Origin: Clostridiaceae bacterium BL-3
GTDB taxonomy: Bacteria > Bacillota > Clostridia > Clostridiales > Clostridiaceae
DNA length: 64,000 nucleotides
Direction of reading: 5' to 3'
Assembly (NCBI GenBank): GCA_902809985.1
Contig: CADDXC010000002.1
Span: 248,001-312,000 of the forward strand
Part shown: one piece after another, positions 61,178 to 64,000 of the stretch
Position numbering within the stretch: the first letter of the stretch is position 1
Layout of the letters: each line of letters begins with the position of its first letter
Notes under the pieces: model-generated
What the model was told of the DNA's origin: nothing
What the model saw: only the letters and a program-made list of their open reading frames with translations
Database searches by the model: none
Made by a program: the position numbers and the translations under genes

Positions 61178-62317
61178 ATGGATTTTACGTTAACAAGGGA
61201 ACAAGAATTTGTAAAACAGATGGTAAAAGAATTTACCGAAAATGAAGTTAAACCAATAGCCGCTGAAATAGACGAAACCGAGAGATTTCCTCAGGAAACA
61301 GTGGATAAAATGGCTAAATACGGTATGTTGGGAATCCCTTTTCCAGTTGAATATGGCGGAGCAGGGGGAGATACGCTGGCTTACATACTAGCTGTTGAAG
61401 AGGTTTCTAAGGCTTGTGCTACTACTGGAGTTATACTATCGGGACATACTTCACTTTGTGCTTCATTACTTCAACAATTTGGTACAGAAGAACAAAAACA
61501 AAAGTATTTGGTTCCACTGGCAAAAGGTGAAAAACTTGGAGCTTTTGGTCTAACAGAGCCTAATGCAGGTACTGATGCTTCAGGTCAGCAGAGCCAGGCA
61601 ATACTTGAAGGAGATCACTACATTTTAAATGGACAGAAAATATTTATTACAAATGGAGGAGTTGCAGATGTTTTTATAGTATTTGCTATGACGGACAGAA
61701 GCAAGGGTACTAGAGGAATATCTGCATTTATACTGGAAAAGGGAACACCGGGTTTCTCCATAGGCAAAACTGAAAATAAGATGGGAATAAGAGCTTCTTC
61801 TACAACTGAATTGGTATTTGAAGACTGCATAATTCCAAAAGAGAATTTGGTAGGGAAAGAGGGAAAAGGTTTCCCAATAGCAATGAAGACTCTTGATGGA
61901 GGAAGAATTGGTATAGCTGCTCAGGCTCTTGGAATTGCAGAAGGTGCTTTGGATGAGGCTATTGAATATATGAAAGAGAGAAAACAGTTTGGAAGACCAC
62001 TTTTTAAGTTCCAGGGTTTAGGCTGGACAGTGGCGGATCTGGATACTGAGATAGAAGCTGCAAGATTTTTGGTGTATAAGGCAGCTGTGAATAAGGATAA
62101 AGGAGTTCCTTATACAGTAGATGCTGCAAGAGCTAAACTGATAGCAGCTACTGTGGCTATGGAAGTTACAACTAAGGTAGTTCAGCTGTTTGGTGGATAT
62201 GGATACACTAAAGACTATCCTGTAGAGAGAATGATGAGAGATGCTAAAATAACTGAAATATATGAAGGAACTTCAGAAGTTCAAAAGATGGTTATTTCAG
62301 GAAACTTATTTAAATAG
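61178..62317 (+). CDS. bcd: Butyryl-CoA dehydrogenase
   Basis: This 379-aa acyl-CoA dehydrogenase has GAFGLTEPNAGTDASGQQ, the FAD-binding FITNGGVADVFIVFAM, and the C-terminal catalytic region DAKITEIYEGTSEVQKMVI with the base Glu. Followed by etfB and etfA, it is the Bcd of the flavin-based electron-bifurcating Bcd-Etf complex that reduces crotonyl-CoA while also reducing ferredoxin. TAGGGGG precedes the ATG. Confidence 0.95.
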   Translation: MDFTLTREQEFVKQMVKEFTENEVKPIAAEIDETERFPQETVDKMAKYGMLGIPFPVEYGGAGGDTLAYILAVEEVSKACATTGVILSGHTSLCASLLQQFGTEEQKQKYLVPLAKGEKLGAFGLTEPNAGTDASGQQSQAILEGDHYILNGQKIFITNGGVADVFIVFAMTDRSKGTRGISAFILEKGTPGFSIGKTENKMGIRASSTTELVFEDCIIPKENLVGKEGKGFPIAMKTLDGGRIGIAAQALGIAEGALDEAIEYMKERKQFGRPLFKFQGLGWTVADLDTEIEAARFLVYKAAVNKDKGVPYTVDAARAKLIAATVAMEVTTKVVQLFGGYGYTKDYPVERMMRDAKITEIYEGTSEVQKMVISGNLFK

Positions 62318-62331
62318 GGGGGACACTTATA

Positions 62332-63111
62332 ATGAATATAGTTGTTTGTTTAAAACAGGTACCGGATACCAATGAAGTTAAAATAGATCCTAAAACTGGA
62401 ACATTGATAAGAGAAGGTGTTCCATCAATAATAAATCCAGATGATAAAAATGCTCTTGAAGAAGCATTGGTTATTAGAGAAAAAGAGGGGGGAAAAGTTA
62501 CAGTAATAAGCATGGGACCTCCTCAGGCAGAAGTTGCATTAAGAGAGGCTCTGGCGATGGGTGCTGATGAGGCCATACTTATATCAGACAGAGCTTTCGC
62601 AGGTGCAGATACATGTGCCACTGCCTATGCACTGTCAGGCGCACTTAAAGAATTAGATTACGATGTAATCTTTGCTGGAAGACAGGCTATAGATGGAGAT
62701 ACAGCTCAAGTTGGACCTGAAATAGCTGAATTTCTTCAAATACCCCAGGTAACTTATGTAGAAGAAGTTAATGTTGAAGGCGGCAAGTTGAAAGTCAAAA
62801 AGGCTTGGGAAGATGGTTATGAAACAGTGACAGTTGGAACCCCAGTGCTTCTTACAGCTATAAAAGAGTTAAATAAGCCAAGATATATGCATATGAAAAA
62901 TATATTTAAAATCTTTAAGCAGGATGTAAAAGTATGGCATGCAGATGATATAGATGTAGATAAATCCCTTCTTGGACTTTCGGGTTCTCCGACAAGAGTT
63001 AGAAGATCGGCTACCAAGGAAGCAAAAGGACAAGGAGAAATAGTTAATAAGCCATATAAGGAAGCTGTAACGTATGCACTTTCAAAATTAAAGGAAAAAC
63101 ACTTAATTTAA
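62332..63111 (+). CDS. etfB: Electron transfer flavoprotein beta subunit
   Basis: EtfB (259 aa) forms with EtfA the flavoprotein partner of Bcd. It shows VVCLKQVPDTNEVKIDP, the ADEAILISDRAFAGADT segment and the GRQAIDGDTAQVGPEIAE motif of Etf-beta. It starts 14 bp after bcd and 16 bp before etfA. Confidence 0.96.
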   Translation: MNIVVCLKQVPDTNEVKIDPKTGTLIREGVPSIINPDDKNALEEALVIREKEGGKVTVISMGPPQAEVALREALAMGADEAILISDRAFAGADTCATAYALSGALKELDYDVIFAGRQAIDGDTAQVGPEIAEFLQIPQVTYVEEVNVEGGKLKVKKAWEDGYETVTVGTPVLLTAIKELNKPRYMHMKNIFKIFKQDVKVWHADDIDVDKSLLGLSGSPTRVRRSATKEAKGQGEIVNKPYKEAVTYALSKLKEKHLI

Positions 63112-63127
63112 TTAGGAGGGATTTATA

Positions 63128-64000
63128 ATGAACATAGCAGACTATAAAGGTGTATGGGTATTTGCAGAGCAAAGAGACGGAAACCTGCAGAAAGTTGCCC
63201 TAGAATTACTTGGAAAAGGCAGAGAGCTGGCAGATAAATTAGGCGTAGAATTGACAGCTGTATTACTTGGCAGCGAAATAGATGATGCAGCTAAGGAGTT
63301 AATTGCTTATGGTGCTGACAAAGTGCTGTATGCGGACAGTCCACTTTTGAAACACTATACTACAGATGCCTATGCTAAAGTTATTTATGATTTAATAAAT
63401 GAGAAAAAACCGGAAGTATTTCTCATAGGTGCAACATTTATGGGAAGAGATTTAGGACCGAGAGTAGCAGCTAGGCTTAGAACAGGACTTACAGCTGATT
63501 GTACAGGACTTGATGTTGATGCAGAGTCGAAAAATCTACTTATGACAAGGCCTGCATTTGGTGGAAATCTTATGGCAACTATAGAGTGTGCTGATCACAG
63601 GCCTCAAATGTCTACTGTGAGACCAGGGGTTTTTGAAAAGCTTGAAAAAGACGAAAGCAGAGCTGTCAAGATAGATAAATTTAAGGCAGATTTAAAAGCT
63701 TCCGATATTAGATTAAAAGTAGATGAAGTAATAAAAATTGCGAAAAACGTAATGGATATAGGAGAAGCAGATGTTATAGTATCCGGAGGAAGAGGACTTG
63801 GAAGTGAAGAGGGATTTAAGGTTCTAAAAGAACTGGCAGATCTTCTAGGTGGAACTATAGCAGGCTCCCGTGCCACTGTTGACAGCGGATGGATAGACAA
63901 GGCATATCAGGTAGGACAGACAGGTAAAACCGTAAGGCCTAAATTGTATATAGCTTGTGGTATATCTGGAGCTATACAGCATTTGGCAGGAATGCAGGAT
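63128..64000 (+). CDS. etfA: Electron transfer flavoprotein alpha subunit, 5' part (partial)
   Basis: This gene starts with ATG after TTAGGAGG and stays open to the window end (291 codons seen). The product begins with GVWVFAEQRDGNLQKVALEL and contains FLIGATFMGRDLGPRVAARL and VIVSGGRGLGSEEGF. The FAD-binding C-terminal domain is entered (GSRATVDSGW, GQTGKTVRP, CGISGAIQH) and cut. Further butyrate-pathway genes such as hbd or thl may follow outside the window. Confidence 0.95.
   Translation, partial: MNIADYKGVWVFAEQRDGNLQKVALELLGKGRELADKLGVELTAVLLGSEIDDAAKELIAYGADKVLYADSPLLKHYTTDAYAKVIYDLINEKKPEVFLIGATFMGRDLGPRVAARLRTGLTADCTGLDVDAESKNLLMTRPAFGGNLMATIECADHRPQMSTVRPGVFEKLEKDESRAVKIDKFKADLKASDIRLKVDEVIKIAKNVMDIGEADVIVSGGRGLGSEEGFKVLKELADLLGGTIAGSRATVDSGWIDKAYQVGQTGKTVRPKLYIACGISGAIQHLAGMQD

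Overview
The window is a chromosomal segment of a low-GC, spore-forming, acetogenic Clostridium. The main evidence is a complete Wood-Ljungdahl (reductive acetyl-CoA) operon in the gene order known from Clostridium acetogens. It sits on the same contig as a Rex-crt-bcd-etfBA butyryl-CoA locus, which C. ljungdahlii-type acetogens are believed to lack. This points to the C. carboxidivorans / C. scatologenes / C. drakei group or a close relative; the species is inference from gene content only.

Layout. 0-5 kb: the 3' end of tyrS, convergent to rimI-tsaB-tsaE and a two-HD-domain gene; then a ZnuA-like lipoprotein that has lost its metal histidines, and tRNA-Trp. 5-10 kb: small metabolic and regulatory genes (amidohydrolase / HxlR-SDR, nitroreductase / MarR-GNAT-aroD) with palindromic operators in the divergent promoters. 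10-15.2 kb: an accessory region with a hairpin-bounded 201-bp element carrying a motif repeated elsewhere in the window, a Cys-rich coat-like protein, a propeller/coiled-coil protein and a DNRLRE-collagen-BclA-type protein; these are probably spore-surface genes. 15.2-36 kb: a 770-bp regulatory region, then cooS, cooC, fhs, fchA, folD, metV, metF, lpdA, a second cooC (acsF-like), acsD, acsC, acsE, acsB, gcvH, a RACo-type corrinoid activator, cooT, a His-rich protein, a DUF3786 protein and a formate channel. Hairpins lacking good U-tracts punctuate this operon.

36-39.5 kb: a three-gene GlpA/GlpB/DUF1667 glycerol-3-phosphate dehydrogenase-like operon behind a promoter-plus-terminator leader. 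39.6-46 kb: a DUF1836 regulator, a RusA-type nuclease with a zinc ribbon, tsaD, a REP-like palindromic repeat and pyruvate carboxylase. 46-57 kb: a patatin-like lipase, an M16C protease, two tandem CstA-type transporters, and a LytS/LytTR two-component pair divergent from the second transporter. A textbook LytTR double site lies upstream of cstA2 only. 57-64 kb: a thiamine-binding protein, an ABC-F ATPase, rex, and crt-bcd-etfB-etfA (cut by the window end) behind a strong Rex operator.

Functionally, CO and CO2/formate are converted to acetyl-CoA by the 16-36 kb operon. Pyruvate carboxylase and a pyruvate-type transporter/sensor module handle C3 acids, and Rex couples the NADH/NAD+ ratio to butyryl-CoA formation and possibly to the acetyl-CoA operon. 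No CRISPR array, insertion sequence, transposase or prophage was seen.
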